A stretch of 64,000 bases of DNA from Tissierella simiarum (lineage in GTDB: Bacteria; Bacillota; Clostridia; Tissierellales; Tissierellaceae). The DNA lies in assembly GCF_018917865.1 (NCBI RefSeq), contig NZ_JAHLPM010000002.1, forward strand, positions 248,001 to 312,000. The letters run 5' to 3'. Position 1 is the stretch's first letter. Each line of letters starts with the position of its first letter. The notes beneath the pieces were generated by a model that was not told where the DNA came from, made no database searches, and was given only the letters and a program-made list of their open reading frames with translations. The translations under genes and the position numbers were made by a program. Below, one piece after another: positions 23,914-33,281 of this stretch.

Positions 23914-25326
23914 CTATTCCACTACTACTGTCTTATCTTTATTATAGCCCATAAGTCCCACTATTTCCATACCGTTTGCCATTAGAAACATTATATGCTC
24001 GTATATTTCTTGAGTAATCTCTTCACCAGGTACTACTAAGGGTATTCCTGGTGGATATGGGATGATAGAAGTAGCAGAAATCTTGCCTATACTATATTTT
24101 AGATCAACTTGTTTTTTCTTTCCGTAGTATGCATCATAAATTGGCATTGATATCTTTGGAGTTGGCATTTTAATACTTATTTTCTTTACTTCTTCATAAG
24201 GAGAGGTTTTTGCCATATGCTCTATAGCCTTTATAACTTTTTCGTAGTCCTCTTCATCATTCATAAGACTAGTAAGAATTAATCCATAGTAATAATCAGC
24301 CATTTCTAATCGAATATTGTGCTCAGATAAAAGTCTTTTCTTCACTTCAGATCCTCTTATTCCATCTATTTTAAAGAGTATCTTTGTATTGTCCTTAGCA
24401 TAGATGGTTTCATCTCCTTCATCTCCAGTAAATACAAATACTCTATCTATAGATTTTAGTCTTTCAATTACTTCATTTACCTTCGTTATACTCCAGTCAA
24501 GTCTTTTTCTTCCTTCACCATCCATATAAGCTGTAGCTATTTCACAGGATGCTGTAAACAGATATGAAGGACTTGTTGTTATATATAAAGAATATCTATC
24601 TCTTAATTTATTTAGATCTATCCTATCTGATCCTACATGAATCATAGATGTCTGTGTAAAGCTTGGCAAAGTTTTGTGAGTACTTTGTATTACTATATCT
24701 GCTCCTGCTTCTATGGCAGATTTAGGCATTCTATCAGAGAAAGTCATATGGCTTCCATGAGCCTCGTCAACCATTAGTATTCTGTTATATTTGTGTACTA
24801 TATTAGCTATTTCTTCTAAGTCTGAGCATACTCCATAATAATTTGGATAAGTCATAACTACTGCCTTTATATCACTATCATTCTTCAATGCCTCTTCTAT
24901 ATCTTCTGGATATAGGCCTGTTAATACTTGGTAATTTTCATTGTAGTTTGGATATAAATAAATAGGATTTAATCTATTTAAAATCATCGCATTATATACT
25001 GCCTTATGGCAATTTCTTTGGACAAGAATCTTGTCCCCCGGTTTTGTTATAGTAGATAGAGCTATATATATACTACCAGTTGAACCATTTACTGTATAAT
25101 AGGTTGCCTTAGCTCCAAATACTTTTGCTGCTAACTCTTGGCTTTCTTGTATAATGCCCCTTGGGTCAAGGAGATTATCCATACCCGCTACTTCTGTAGT
25201 GTCTATATAAGGGATATAATCACCCCAGTTAATTAGTGTATTCTTACCTTTGTGACCTGGCATATGAAAAGATACACTGTTTTCTTCCATTAGTTTCTTT
25301 AATCCATCAAATACGGGAGTCTTCAT
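23914..25326 (-). CDS. Arginine/lysine/ornithine decarboxylase-family PLP enzyme
   Basis: 470 aa fold-type I decarboxylase of the short (YaaO/SpeA-like) group. FHMPGHKG near the N-terminus; GSTGSIYIAL; VDEAHGSHMTF with PLP-binding Asp/His; STHKTLPSFTQTS with the Schiff-base Lys; the C-terminal part has YPPGIPLVVPGE. It makes a polyamine precursor (agmatine or cadaverine); substrate preference cannot be fixed from motifs. It is upstream of tmk, as yaaO in Bacillus. Confidence 0.92.
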   Translation of the reverse strand: MKTPVFDGLKKLMEENSVSFHMPGHKGKNTLINWGDYIPYIDTTEVAGMDNLLDPRGIIQESQELAAKVFGAKATYYTVNGSTGSIYIALSTITKPGDKILVQRNCHKAVYNAMILNRLNPIYLYPNYNENYQVLTGLYPEDIEEALKNDSDIKAVVMTYPNYYGVCSDLEEIANIVHKYNRILMVDEAHGSHMTFSDRMPKSAIEAGADIVIQSTHKTLPSFTQTSMIHVGSDRIDLNKLRDRYSLYITTSPSYLFTASCEIATAYMDGEGRKRLDWSITKVNEVIERLKSIDRVFVFTGDEGDETIYAKDNTKILFKIDGIRGSEVKKRLLSEHNIRLEMADYYYGLILTSLMNDEEDYEKVIKAIEHMAKTSPYEEVKKISIKMPTPKISMPIYDAYYGKKKQVDLKYSIGKISATSIIPYPPGIPLVVPGEEITQEIYEHIMFLMANGMEIVGLMGYNKDKTVVVE

Positions 25327-25411
25327 TCCCCATCATCATCCTCCTAATAATAAATAAATTTCTTATTTATTATATATCACTTCTTTCGATATATAAACTA
25401 AAAATTTAAAA

Positions 25412-25437
25412 AAACCCTGCATTAGTTTACAGGGTTT
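25412..25437 (-). terminator. Terminator overlapping the end of csfB
   Basis: AAACCCTG / CAGGGTTT with a 10-nt loop and a T-rich minus-strand tail; it includes the csfB stop region. Confidence 0.75.
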
Positions 25438-25613
25438 AAATGGATTTTTTCATATATGTACAATCTTAACATAATTCTAATAAGATTTTTAAAATCATCG
25501 TATTTTATATCAAATACAGAGGTATCTGACAAATTATCTAAACAGTTTCTACAAATATTTAAATTTAATAAATCAATACCATCTTCTTCTCTGTTGCATA
25601 ATTTACAATACAT
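25422..25613 (-). CDS. csfB: Anti-sigma-G factor Gin (CsfB)
   Basis: 63 aa from the ATG at 25613 (AAGGGG 9 nt upstream). MYCKLCNREEDGIDLLN and ICRNCLDNL give the two CxxC pairs of the Gin zinc finger. In Bacillus, Gin inhibits sigma-G (and sigma-E) until engulfment is complete. Position upstream of the yaaO-like gene matches the csfB-xpaC-yaaN-yaaO order. Confidence 0.88.
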   Translation of the reverse strand: MYCKLCNREEDGIDLLNLNICRNCLDNLSDTSVFDIKYDDFKNLIRIMLRLYIYEKIHLNPVN

Positions 25614-25708
25614 AAATATCAACCCCTTACCAAGCATTTATTAGGAGTATTGCCTTAATAGTATATATTATTCCAAAAAAAGATTTTGGTGCTTGGCAAA
25701 GGGCATTT

Positions 25709-26686
25709 TTAATATATAATATTTATTTTATATCCACATTTTATACACTTACCTCTTTCTACGCCTAGAACCTTTCCTCCATTGTATCTGTCCACTATTT
25801 TAGTATAGCAATTAGGACAATAGGTGTTATTATCTACTCCCCATACGTTGCCGATATAAACATAGTCTAGATGTTTTCTAGCTATATTTCTAGCTTCCAT
25901 TAAAGTATTAAAATTGGTTGGCTGTCTTTTCATCTTATAGGCAGGAAAATATCTACTTAAATGCAGAGGTATAGATTTATTTATGGAAGCAATTTTTTGA
26001 GATAAGGAGTCTATTTCTTCAAGAGAACTATTTTCTCCATCAATTACTAAAGTAGTTACTTCTATATGAGTAACTTTAGAACTAATCTCAATAGTCTTTA
26101 AAACTGGTTCTAAGCTGCCTTTGCAAATGTTATTATAAAAACTATCATTGATTGACTTTAAATCGATGTTCATAGCATCAATATAAGGCAATAATTGTCT
26201 TAAAGGTTCCTCATTAATATATCCATTGGTTATTAATATATTTTTTAAATTCTTATCCTTTATTACATCTAATAAATGGCGTACATATTCAAACCAAATA
26301 GTAGGTTCATTATAAGTGTAGGCAATTCCTATGGAGTGTTTAGCTGTAGATAAGGTTAACATATCCTGATCCTCTATTTCCATTGTTAAAGTTTCTTTAT
26401 TTACGATTTCCCAGTTTTGACAAAATTCACAGGCTAAATTACAGCCAAAACTTCCTATGGAAAAAATATTGGATCCTGGATAAAAATGATATAAAGGCTT
26501 TTTTTCTATAGGATCATAGGCATACGAAGTAATCTTTCCATAATTTAAAGTATATAAAGTTCCTTCTATATTTTTTCTTACTCTACACTTTCCAGCCTTA
26601 TTCTCTGAAATGCTGCAATAATGGGGACATAAAGAACAATAAACTTTAGAAGCTTCCCCTTTCTTATAATACATAGCTTCTTTCAC
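25709..26686 (-). CDS. amrS: AmmeMemoRadiSam-system radical SAM enzyme
   Basis: 325 aa. Radical-SAM cluster motif CxxxCxxC in GCNLACEFCQNWE; an N-terminal Cys pair (YCSLCPHYCSI); PTIWFEYV; ITNGYINEEPL; and a C-terminal zinc-ribbon (CPNCY ... CIKCGY). This is the AmrS family (PflA-like), encoded next to Memo/AMMECR1 proteins. The biochemical role is not settled. GTG start with AAGGAGG. Confidence 0.92.
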   Translation of the reverse strand: MKEAMYYKKGEASKVYCSLCPHYCSISENKAGKCRVRKNIEGTLYTLNYGKITSYAYDPIEKKPLYHFYPGSNIFSIGSFGCNLACEFCQNWEIVNKETLTMEIEDQDMLTLSTAKHSIGIAYTYNEPTIWFEYVRHLLDVIKDKNLKNILITNGYINEEPLRQLLPYIDAMNIDLKSINDSFYNNICKGSLEPVLKTIEISSKVTHIEVTTLVIDGENSSLEEIDSLSQKIASINKSIPLHLSRYFPAYKMKRQPTNFNTLMEARNIARKHLDYVYIGNVWGVDNNTYCPNCYTKIVDRYNGGKVLGVERGKCIKCGYKINIIY

Positions 26687-26698
26687 TATTAATCCTCC

Positions 26699-28108
26699 TT
26701 AATAATGCCTTATTACTTCAAAACGCTCCATAGTATAGTCTTCCTCTTCTTTTATACCAGCCTTTCTAAGAGCAATACTTACCTGCTCCTCTATGGTCTC
26801 TACCCCTTCTAGGTTAGGTAAAAGCAAACCTCGCCTATGACTTTTAGTAACTATTACTCCATACCGTTTTACATCTAACTGAGACTTAGATGATATAGGC
26901 TCTGGATCACTTAATATATCTACAGAATAGACTAAACTATTTAGCTCTTCTTCCTCTACTGGATCAAACCTAAGATCTCTAAGTCCAGCACTTACTGCAT
27001 TTTTTATGATTTCTAATCCAGTATTTCGTTCAGTAGGTTCAATAGTACCAATGCAACCTCTAAGCATTCCTTCTTTTTTAATGGATACGAAAACTCCTTT
27101 TCTTGTCTTCAATATACTATTATCTATATTCTCAGGAATAGTCATATATTTACCATGTTTAATATAATATTCTAAACTTTTTCTAGCTAATTTAACATAT
27201 GAATCTTCCCTATTTCTAATCTCTTGAATCTTTTCTATCTCTTCTTCATCTATGACTTTAAGAAGATCTCTATTTTCTACTTTCCCTTTGATATCGATCT
27301 TAGCAGTACAGTAACCTACTCCATAGGGTCCTTCATAAGACAGTACTTTTGTTTCAATATCATAATTTTCTAGAGTTCCAGCTAAAATCATTAAAGATCT
27401 TAACCCACATTCTCCAGCTTTTTCACTTAAATTCAAATCAAAGGTTATAATAGATTTCATTTCGCCTTTCTTTAATATATCAACTATTCGTTTATCAAAT
27501 TCTTCGCCGTAAGGAGAATAAGAATAAGGTCCTTTATGAGATAATCTATGAGATAAATCTCCACTAGCTAGAATTACTACATTATCTTCTGAACCTTCTA
27601 CTGATTTATTAATAATCTTTCCAAACTTATAAAGATCCCTAGGAGATAAAAGTCCATAAGTTATGTGGATAAGATTGTAATCTGTATACTCTTTATCCAC
27701 AAAATATAATGGCACTAAGGTTCCATGATCCAAATTTTTTTCTATACTATAATCCTTAGCAAAGTTCTCGTCTATTTCTGCAATAATTATATTTTCTTTA
27801 TTGCTATTGTGGATGATTTTGTTTACTAATTTTAAATCATTCTTATAATTAAACTTTAAATTGCCATAGCCAAAACTACTAAAATCTCCATATAGATCTT
27901 CTTCTATGGATATGGATATGGCATCGGCAAATAAGGGACCGTGAGGTGTAATTACTATTATTGTGTCTGGACCTTTTTCTTTTATATCTTTAGCTAAAGC
28001 CTTTAATCCTTCAATAGTTCTAGAAGCTTTTTCTTCTTCTCCTTTTCCTATCTCTTCTAGTATTATTGGTGGATGGGGAAATAAATATCCTCCTAACACT
28101 CTACCCAT
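26699..28108 (-). CDS. Fused Memo-like / AMMECR1 protein (AmmeMemoRadiSam B-A fusion)
   Basis: 469 aa. Residues 1-265 are a Memo-like (LigB-type dioxygenase fold) domain: GYLFPHPPIILEEIG, ITPHGPL, SGDLSHRL. Residues about 300-469 are AMMECR1: GVFVSIKKEGMLRGCIGTIEP, DLRFDPVEEEEL. Both partners of the AmmeMemoRadiSam system are thus in one chain, 12 bp upstream of amrS. Together they probably modify an unknown substrate by radical chemistry. Confidence 0.92.
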   Translation of the reverse strand: MGRVLGGYLFPHPPIILEEIGKGEEEKASRTIEGLKALAKDIKEKGPDTIIVITPHGPLFADAISISIEEDLYGDFSSFGYGNLKFNYKNDLKLVNKIIHNSNKENIIIAEIDENFAKDYSIEKNLDHGTLVPLYFVDKEYTDYNLIHITYGLLSPRDLYKFGKIINKSVEGSEDNVVILASGDLSHRLSHKGPYSYSPYGEEFDKRIVDILKKGEMKSIITFDLNLSEKAGECGLRSLMILAGTLENYDIETKVLSYEGPYGVGYCTAKIDIKGKVENRDLLKVIDEEEIEKIQEIRNREDSYVKLARKSLEYYIKHGKYMTIPENIDNSILKTRKGVFVSIKKEGMLRGCIGTIEPTERNTGLEIIKNAVSAGLRDLRFDPVEEEELNSLVYSVDILSDPEPISSKSQLDVKRYGVIVTKSHRRGLLLPNLEGVETIEEQVSIALRKAGIKEEEDYTMERFEVIRHY

Positions 28109-28119
28109 ACAATCACTCC

Positions 28120-28602
28120 TTATTTTTTTAGTTCTTTATTTAGCTCCTTAAGAAGTTTCTCACTAGGGCTAAATAAAAAAGTTTCTACTTTACCATCCTT
28201 CTTATATTCTCCTAAATACAAATTTTCTCTCTCCTTCTTAAAGGTAAAGTTATGTATATATTTTTTCTTTTTTATTTCCTTATTATAAGAATATACTGCT
28301 ATTACATCAGAAGAACTAAGCCTTAGCATCTCAAATTCTCTCTTTCCAATTATTCTATTAAATATTATTTGTTCATCGAAAATTGTATAAGAGTATTTAG
28401 AGAAATAATTTATTAAAATTAGAGTACAGCTAATAACTGTTAAAAATATTACAATTATATTGGATATATAAGGATACCTTTCTACATACCTATTTACTAC
28501 GAATATTACAAAATTAATTAAAAATACTGATCCTAAAATTAGTAAAAATATTTTTATTACAGGTTTCTCTTTTCTCTCTACTATTTCTGTTATTTCTTTC
28601 AT
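28120..28602 (-). CDS. Two-TM membrane protein with PH-like domain
   Basis: 160 aa. Two membrane helices (about 16-38 and 45-68) are followed by a basic beta-rich region (YTIFDEQIIFNRIIGKREFEMLRLSSSDV...) that looks like bacterial PH domains of the YcxB/YdbT kind. I cannot name it. It lies 11 bp before the Memo/AMMECR1 gene and may be cotranscribed with it. Confidence 0.65.
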   Translation of the reverse strand: MKEITEIVERKEKPVIKIFLLILGSVFLINFVIFVVNRYVERYPYISNIIVIFLTVISCTLILINYFSKYSYTIFDEQIIFNRIIGKREFEMLRLSSSDVIAVYSYNKEIKKKKYIHNFTFKKERENLYLGEYKKDGKVETFLFSPSEKLLKELNKELKK

Positions 28603-28677
28603 GGTAACCCCTCCTTAAGTCTATTCTAAAAGATGGAAGAAATAATAGCAAATAAATGTCTATACAAAAAATAAAAA

Positions 28678-28704
28678 GGATAGATAAGTCTAGCCTATCT
28701 ACCC
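28678..28704 (-). terminator. Terminator after the small membrane protein gene
   Basis: GGGTAGATA ... TATCTATCC stem on the minus strand, followed by TTTTTATTTTTT. Confidence 0.8.
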
Positions 28705-28826
28705 TTTTTGCCTTTTTTATTCTTTTTTACAGCTTGTCTTTTATAATCTTTTAGTACAGTGACACCAATAATTAAAATAAAAATAAATACTGGTATTAGT
28801 AAGATCCCTAGTAAAATGTATTTCAT
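28695..28826 (-). CDS. Small single-span membrane protein (43 aa)
   Basis: Starts at the ATG at 28826, four bases after the rplY stop. MKYILLGILLIPVFIFILII is a membrane helix, followed by a strongly basic tail rich in Lys (KDYKRQAVKKNKKGKKGR). The ribosome site is weak (AGAAGAA), so it may be translated by coupling to rplY. A clear terminator follows the stop. Function unknown. Confidence 0.55.
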   Translation of the reverse strand: MKYILLGILLIPVFIFILIIGVTVLKDYKRQAVKKNKKGKKGR

Positions 28827-28830
28827 TTTA

Positions 28831-29463
28831 TTATTCTTCTACTTTTTCAGTAGGCTCCTCAGCAGTTGTATTTTCTTCTTCGCCTTCTCCATTAGCCTCT
28901 GCTGCCTTAGAAGGTTCTGCTAATGTACAAACTACATCTTCTAAATCTCTTAATATAGTTATGTTTTCATCTTGAGCTATGTTTAAATCTTTAACAAATA
29001 TTGGTGTACTAAAGTCCATATCGGAAACTTCTACCTCTACTGATTGAGGAATATTTCCTGGTAAACATTCAATTTCAATTTCATCTAATAATTGCATTAA
29101 AATTGATGGTTGAAGTTTAATACTATCTCTACCTACTAATACAATAGGAACAGTCATCTTCACTTTTTCATTCATATTCAATTTTTGGAAATCTACATGA
29201 ATGTATTGGTTTTTAAAGGGATGCTTTTGAATTTCCTTAATTATCGCTGGCATTGATTTACCTTCTAGTTGTAGATCTAACAAAGATGAAGCACCTGCAG
29301 TTTTATATACTCTTAGAAACTCTGCAGTATCTACTAATATATTTTGAGTTTCTTCACCTTTACTATATATAACTCCAGGAATAAAGTCCTTATCTCTCAT
29401 TTTGTCTACACGATTTTTTCCAGTCTCATTTCTCTTCTCTACCTGCATTTTTATTGCTGACAT
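28831..29463 (-). CDS. rplY: 50S ribosomal protein L25 / general stress protein Ctc
   Basis: 210 aa two-domain L25 (TL5/Ctc type). N-terminal 5S-rRNA-binding domain (about 1-90, FIPGVIYSKGEETQNILVD, HPFKNQYIHVDFQKL); C-terminal beta domain (about 95-180); acidic tail rich in Glu (EEENTTAEEPTEKVEE). It binds 5S rRNA in the large subunit. Confidence 0.95.
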   Translation of the reverse strand: MSAIKMQVEKRNETGKNRVDKMRDKDFIPGVIYSKGEETQNILVDTAEFLRVYKTAGASSLLDLQLEGKSMPAIIKEIQKHPFKNQYIHVDFQKLNMNEKVKMTVPIVLVGRDSIKLQPSILMQLLDEIEIECLPGNIPQSVEVEVSDMDFSTPIFVKDLNIAQDENITILRDLEDVVCTLAEPSKAAEANGEGEEENTTAEEPTEKVEE

Positions 29464-29568
29464 TTTTGATACCCCCTATTCAATTTTTAATACTATATTA
29501 TATTTATATCAAATTTTCTAGTTTTGTGCAAATATACGAATACCATCCCTGGGTATCCTAATATTTTT

Positions 29569-29829
29569 TTATAGGACAATTTGTAGCACTAATAGCAGGA
29601 TCACACCAGGTATTCCCAGGAAACCTACAATTATAGCATTTAGTGGGTTAAGTGCTATACCTAGCCCAAACAAGCCTCCCACTAAGTTAAAGATAAATAA
29701 CAGTACTCCACCTATGATACCGTTAATTACTAACTTCATGATTACTTTAATTGGAATTACGAGAATCATACCTATTATATAAAGTAGAAAAAGCCCAAAA
29801 ACATAAGCTAAAATTGTATTTATACCCAT
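29569..29829 (-). CDS. bofA: Pro-sigma-K processing inhibitor BofA
   Basis: 86 aa from the ATG at 29829 (AGGAGG 7 nt upstream). A very hydrophobic protein with the BofA pattern: two TM parts, then NLVGGLFGLGIALNPLNAIIVGFLGIPGV. It inhibits the SpoIVFB protease at the forespore membrane until the sigma-G checkpoint. Next to the YaaL-like gene as in Bacillus (yaaL-bofA). Confidence 0.93.
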   Translation of the reverse strand: MGINTILAYVFGLFLLYIIGMILVIPIKVIMKLVINGIIGGVLLFIFNLVGGLFGLGIALNPLNAIIVGFLGIPGVILLLVLQIVL

Positions 29830-29885
29830 TAACATCCCTCCTATATTCCTATTATACTATAAATATAGGACAGGTTTCTCAAATA

Positions 29886-30170
29886 TTACTCAATATTTTT
29901 TTCCTTAATTTTTTTTAATAAATATATATATTTAATCTTTGAAGCCTCCATTTCATATATTGCATAGTCGATTAAATCTGGATCTGTTACGTATTGAAAA
30001 TACTCTTCTTTATCCTTCCACTCTCTATGAGCTTCTCTTAAACTCTCTAAAGCTTCATCTTTCTCTTTATCTTCTTTAGACTTATGAGCTCTAAACCTCT
30101 TCTCAATCATTTTCGCATATTTAATTATCTTATTTCCTTTTTCTTTATAATATCCCTTGGATTTATCCAT
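29886..30170 (-). CDS. yaaL: YaaL-like DUF2508 protein
   Basis: 94 aa, highly charged and helical: ESLREAHREWKDKEEYFQYV then DPDLIDYAIYEMEASKIKYIYLL, the DUF2508 core. Function unknown. It precedes bofA by 56 bp, as in Bacillus. Confidence 0.85.
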   Translation of the reverse strand: MDKSKGYYKEKGNKIIKYAKMIEKRFRAHKSKEDKEKDEALESLREAHREWKDKEEYFQYVTDPDLIDYAIYEMEASKIKYIYLLKKIKEKNIE

Positions 30171-30234
30171 AAAAATACCCCCACTTTTTTATTATCTTTA
30201 TTTTTGACAAAAAAGTAAGGGTTTATACCTAAAC

Positions 30235-31116
30235 TTAAAGGATAGTCTTATTTCTTCCCATTTTCTTTGCTTTATATAAGTTTTTATCTGCACCTTCTAT
30301 TAATTCTTCTATATTTAAGCTTCTATCCTGTAATCCACATACACCAAAGCTAGCTGTAACTTTAATTTTTACCTCATCATATTCAAATATAAATTTTTCT
30401 ACATGTTTTCTAAGTTTTTCTGCTACTTTATATGCATTTTCTTCAATTGTATTATTTAGCACTATTAAAAATTCTTCTCCTCCGAACCTTCCGACCCAAT
30501 CTGTTTCTTTTCGTATAGAATTTTTTAATATCTTCGCAAAATCCATTAGGATTTTATCTCCTACAAGATGACCATACTCATCATTTATTTTTTTAAAGCG
30601 ATCTATGTCTGTAATTACTATAGATAAAGGTGAGGAATTAGCTATGCTATTATCTATATCCAACGGTAATCTTTCATTTATATATCTTCTATTATAAACT
30701 TTGGTTAGTCCATCTCTTATTATCTTCTCATTTACATCCCTTAATACATACTCTACATATTCATTACTGTTTTCTACTTCATCTAGTACCTTTCCACTTT
30801 CTGATATATCTTTTAATATTTCTGCTACATATTGCCCTTTTGCAGAATGTATAGGTGCAGCCATTACTAGAAATATTTTTCCTTGTTTATGCTCTATTTT
30901 TACTATAGTATCCTGTTGTAAATAAGCTTTCATAGAAATGCAATTTTCACAAAAAGAATCCTTATTCCAGTAATTATAGCAAGTTCCTTCTACCAATTCT
31001 ACCTCTTCTCCTCTAACCGATATGCTTTTTTTATTTTGAGGATCCACTATTCTAATTACATCATAAAATTTTTCAAAAATTGAGAGCCTATCTTTAATTT
31101 CGTTAATTAAATCCAT
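30235..31116 (-). CDS. Diguanylate cyclase with Cys-rich PAS-like sensor
   Basis: 293 aa. N-terminal sensor (1-120): DVIRIVDPQNKKSISV ... GTCYNYWNKDSFCENCISM, where C-x-n-C-x2-C could bind a metal, Fe-S or heme. GGDEF domain (130-293) with DGLTKVYNRR, ITDIDRFKKINDEYGHLVGD and active site RFGGEEFLIVL. The product-inhibition site just upstream reads KETD rather than RxxD, so feedback by c-di-GMP may be lost. Makes c-di-GMP from GTP. It flanks the yaaL-bofA block. Confidence 0.9.
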   Translation of the reverse strand: MDLINEIKDRLSIFEKFYDVIRIVDPQNKKSISVRGEEVELVEGTCYNYWNKDSFCENCISMKAYLQQDTIVKIEHKQGKIFLVMAAPIHSAKGQYVAEILKDISESGKVLDEVENSNEYVEYVLRDVNEKIIRDGLTKVYNRRYINERLPLDIDNSIANSSPLSIVITDIDRFKKINDEYGHLVGDKILMDFAKILKNSIRKETDWVGRFGGEEFLIVLNNTIEENAYKVAEKLRKHVEKFIFEYDEVKIKVTASFGVCGLQDRSLNIEELIEGADKNLYKAKKMGRNKTIL

Positions 31117-31241
31117 TTGAACTTAACCACCTTTTATCTTATAGAGAGATCTACTATAAATAGCATTTCTTTATCACTCAATTATTAATATCCTTTATTT
31201 GCCATAATCCTTAAATTAATCACTAGTCTTTTTTAGGTGTC

Positions 31242-32021
31242 TTAATGGCTAAAAATTCCAAGGCTTATTGCCATTACTATCATTCCTACAATAGCACTAT
31301 ATACAGATAAATGATGATCTTCATATTTCTGAGATGTTGGCAGTAATTCATCTAAAGATACAAATACCATTATTCCTGCTACTATGGTGAAAAGTATACC
31401 AAAGGTTATGTCATTAAAAAACTTAGATAATAATAAATATCCAATAACTGCTCCAGCTGGCTGACATAATCCTACTAACAAGGAATAAGTAAAAGCCTTT
31501 CCCTTATTTCCCGTTGAATAATAGATAGGCACCGATATAGCAATACTTAAAGGAATATTATGGATTACTACAGCTACTGCTATAGGAATAGCTATACTAA
31601 TATCTTTAAGCCCTGCAGTAAAAAGAGCCAACCCTTCTGGTATATTATGTACAGCGATTGCTACTGCTGACATCAATCCTAATTTAGATAAATGGTCGCC
31701 ATGATCATGGTGATGATGTCCATCAAAAATATGAACTATTTTTTCTATAGCGGCTGTTAAAAGCATACCTCCAAAAAAACCTAATAAAGCTATCCAAGTA
31801 CCTTTATGCTCTCCTAGCTGAGCTTCTATAAGTTCTTTCCCTTCAGGATAGATTTCCATAAAAGATACATATATCATTATCCCCGCTGAAAAACTTAAAG
31901 CAAGAGATAAAAATCTTTTATTATTTCTTTTTATAAAAAAAGATAAACCACTCCCTACAGCCATTGATAATCCAACTATTAATGTTAATCCAAATGATAA
32001 TAAAACATTCTTCGTTATCAT
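31242..32021 (-). CDS. ZIP-family metal transporter (ZupT-like)
   Basis: 259 aa from the ATG at 32021 (GGAGG 6 nt upstream). About eight TM helices; the metal-site motifs are AVHNIPEGLALF and VVIHNIPLSIAI. A cytoplasmic His-rich loop (FDGHHHHDHGDH) typical of zinc carriers lies before them. Imports Zn2+ or other divalent metals. Monocistronic by spacing. Confidence 0.93.
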   Translation of the reverse strand: MITKNVLLSFGLTLIVGLSMAVGSGLSFFIKRNNKRFLSLALSFSAGIMIYVSFMEIYPEGKELIEAQLGEHKGTWIALLGFFGGMLLTAAIEKIVHIFDGHHHHDHGDHLSKLGLMSAVAIAVHNIPEGLALFTAGLKDISIAIPIAVAVVIHNIPLSIAISVPIYYSTGNKGKAFTYSLLVGLCQPAGAVIGYLLLSKFFNDITFGILFTIVAGIMVFVSLDELLPTSQKYEDHHLSVYSAIVGMIVMAISLGIFSH

Positions 32022-32290
32022 AATATTCCTCCAATAAGTTAAATACAGACGTATATCATAAATACCCATAAAATTACATTTAAATAAATTAAGTTTTATA
32101 TTATAGTAATAAATATTTATTTATTATTATTCCTATAATTGAGTATTAACATATATATTAGTAATAATAAGTATATATTAATAAATAACATTTTTTATTT
32201 TATATAGATTGTTTAGTCTGAATAAAAAGTTTTATATAATGGATTAATATATTTTATGATATTTACTAAAGATCTATTATAAAGTATAGA
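32022..32290. other. AT-rich intergenic region
   Basis: No gene, RNA or clear repeat recognised; it should hold the zip promoter on the minus strand. Sequence is mostly A and T. Confidence 0.5.
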
Positions 32291-32327
32291 AAAAAGCTCT
32301 GATACCTTTATAATATCAGAGCTTTTT
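32291..32327 (-). terminator. Terminator of the Mrp ATPase gene
   Basis: AAAAAGCTCTGATA / TATCAGAGCTTTTT, 14-bp perfect stem with a 9-nt loop, starting right after the stop codon. Confidence 0.92.
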
Positions 32328-33161
32328 CTATTTATTATCCAAAGATTTCTCTATCTTTATTACAATTTCTTTTAAACTTTCTTCTATTTCTTTAGGAACT
32401 TCTTCATGTTCTCTTTCTAGATTTGAAATACTAGCTATCATGGGAAGTTCACCTAATAATTCTAAATCCATTTCTTTTAAGAAATTATCTATATTTTCTC
32501 CATTAAAAAGTTTTATCTTTTTATTACAGTCTGGACAAACTATATAACTCATATTTTCCACTATACCTATAACTTTAACATCTGAAGTCCTAGCCATTTT
32601 TACTGCCTTAGCTACAATCATGGACACTAAATCTTGAGGTATAGATACCATTACAAGACCACTTATTGGAATGAATTGCATTACAGTCAAAGCTACATCT
32701 CCAGTTCCTGGAGGCATATCTATAATTAAGTAATCTAATTCCCCCCATAAAACATCTGTCCAAAATTGCTTTACTGCTGATGATACTATGGGTCCTCTCC
32801 AAATAACTGGGTCATCTTCATTATCTATCATTAAGTTTAAAGAAATAACCTTTATTCCATCTTTAGTTTCCACTGGTAAGATTTCTTTATCTATAGACAT
32901 AGTAGCCTTTTTATCCTTTAGTCCTAATAACCTAGGAATACTTGGCCCAGTAATATCTGCATCTAAAATACCTACTTTGTATCCAAGGCTTTTTAGCTCT
33001 TTAGCAATTAAAACGGAAATTGTTGACTTACCTACTCCACCCTTTCCACTCATAACTCCTATGACATTTTTTATCTTGTTTCTTGGATTATTCTCTATAT
33101 TACATTCCTTTTTGTTTTTGTTACAGGAATTATTAGATGGGCATGTATTACAATTTGACAT
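32328..33161 (-). CDS. Mrp/NBP35-family Fe-S carrier ATPase
   Basis: 277 aa from the ATG at 33161. An N-terminal Cys cluster (CNTCPSNNSCNKNKKEC) precedes the deviant P-loop VMSGKGGVGKSTISVLI. DADITGPSIPRLLG, IIDMPPGTGDVALTVMQ and CPDCNKKIKLF (CxxC that bridges a 4Fe-4S cluster in the dimer) follow. It hands over Fe-S clusters to client enzymes. Alone, with a perfect terminator. Confidence 0.93.
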   Translation of the reverse strand: MSNCNTCPSNNSCNKNKKECNIENNPRNKIKNVIGVMSGKGGVGKSTISVLIAKELKSLGYKVGILDADITGPSIPRLLGLKDKKATMSIDKEILPVETKDGIKVISLNLMIDNEDDPVIWRGPIVSSAVKQFWTDVLWGELDYLIIDMPPGTGDVALTVMQFIPISGLVMVSIPQDLVSMIVAKAVKMARTSDVKVIGIVENMSYIVCPDCNKKIKLFNGENIDNFLKEMDLELLGELPMIASISNLEREHEEVPKEIEESLKEIVIKIEKSLDNK

Positions 33162-33281
33162 ATTTACCACCTCATATAATTGGCATTTGCTAATAATATA
33201 TTAATCCTTATTTTTATCATTGTCAAATAACAGCAATCCTATCCTTTTACGTTATATAGAAAATATTGAGAGCTTATAACA

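Noticed and set aside
29539-29560. ATACC-ATCCCTGGGTAT-like motif between rplY and bofA as a third CsoR/CstR-like operator
   Set aside because: One arm is incomplete and no matching promoter could be placed around it.
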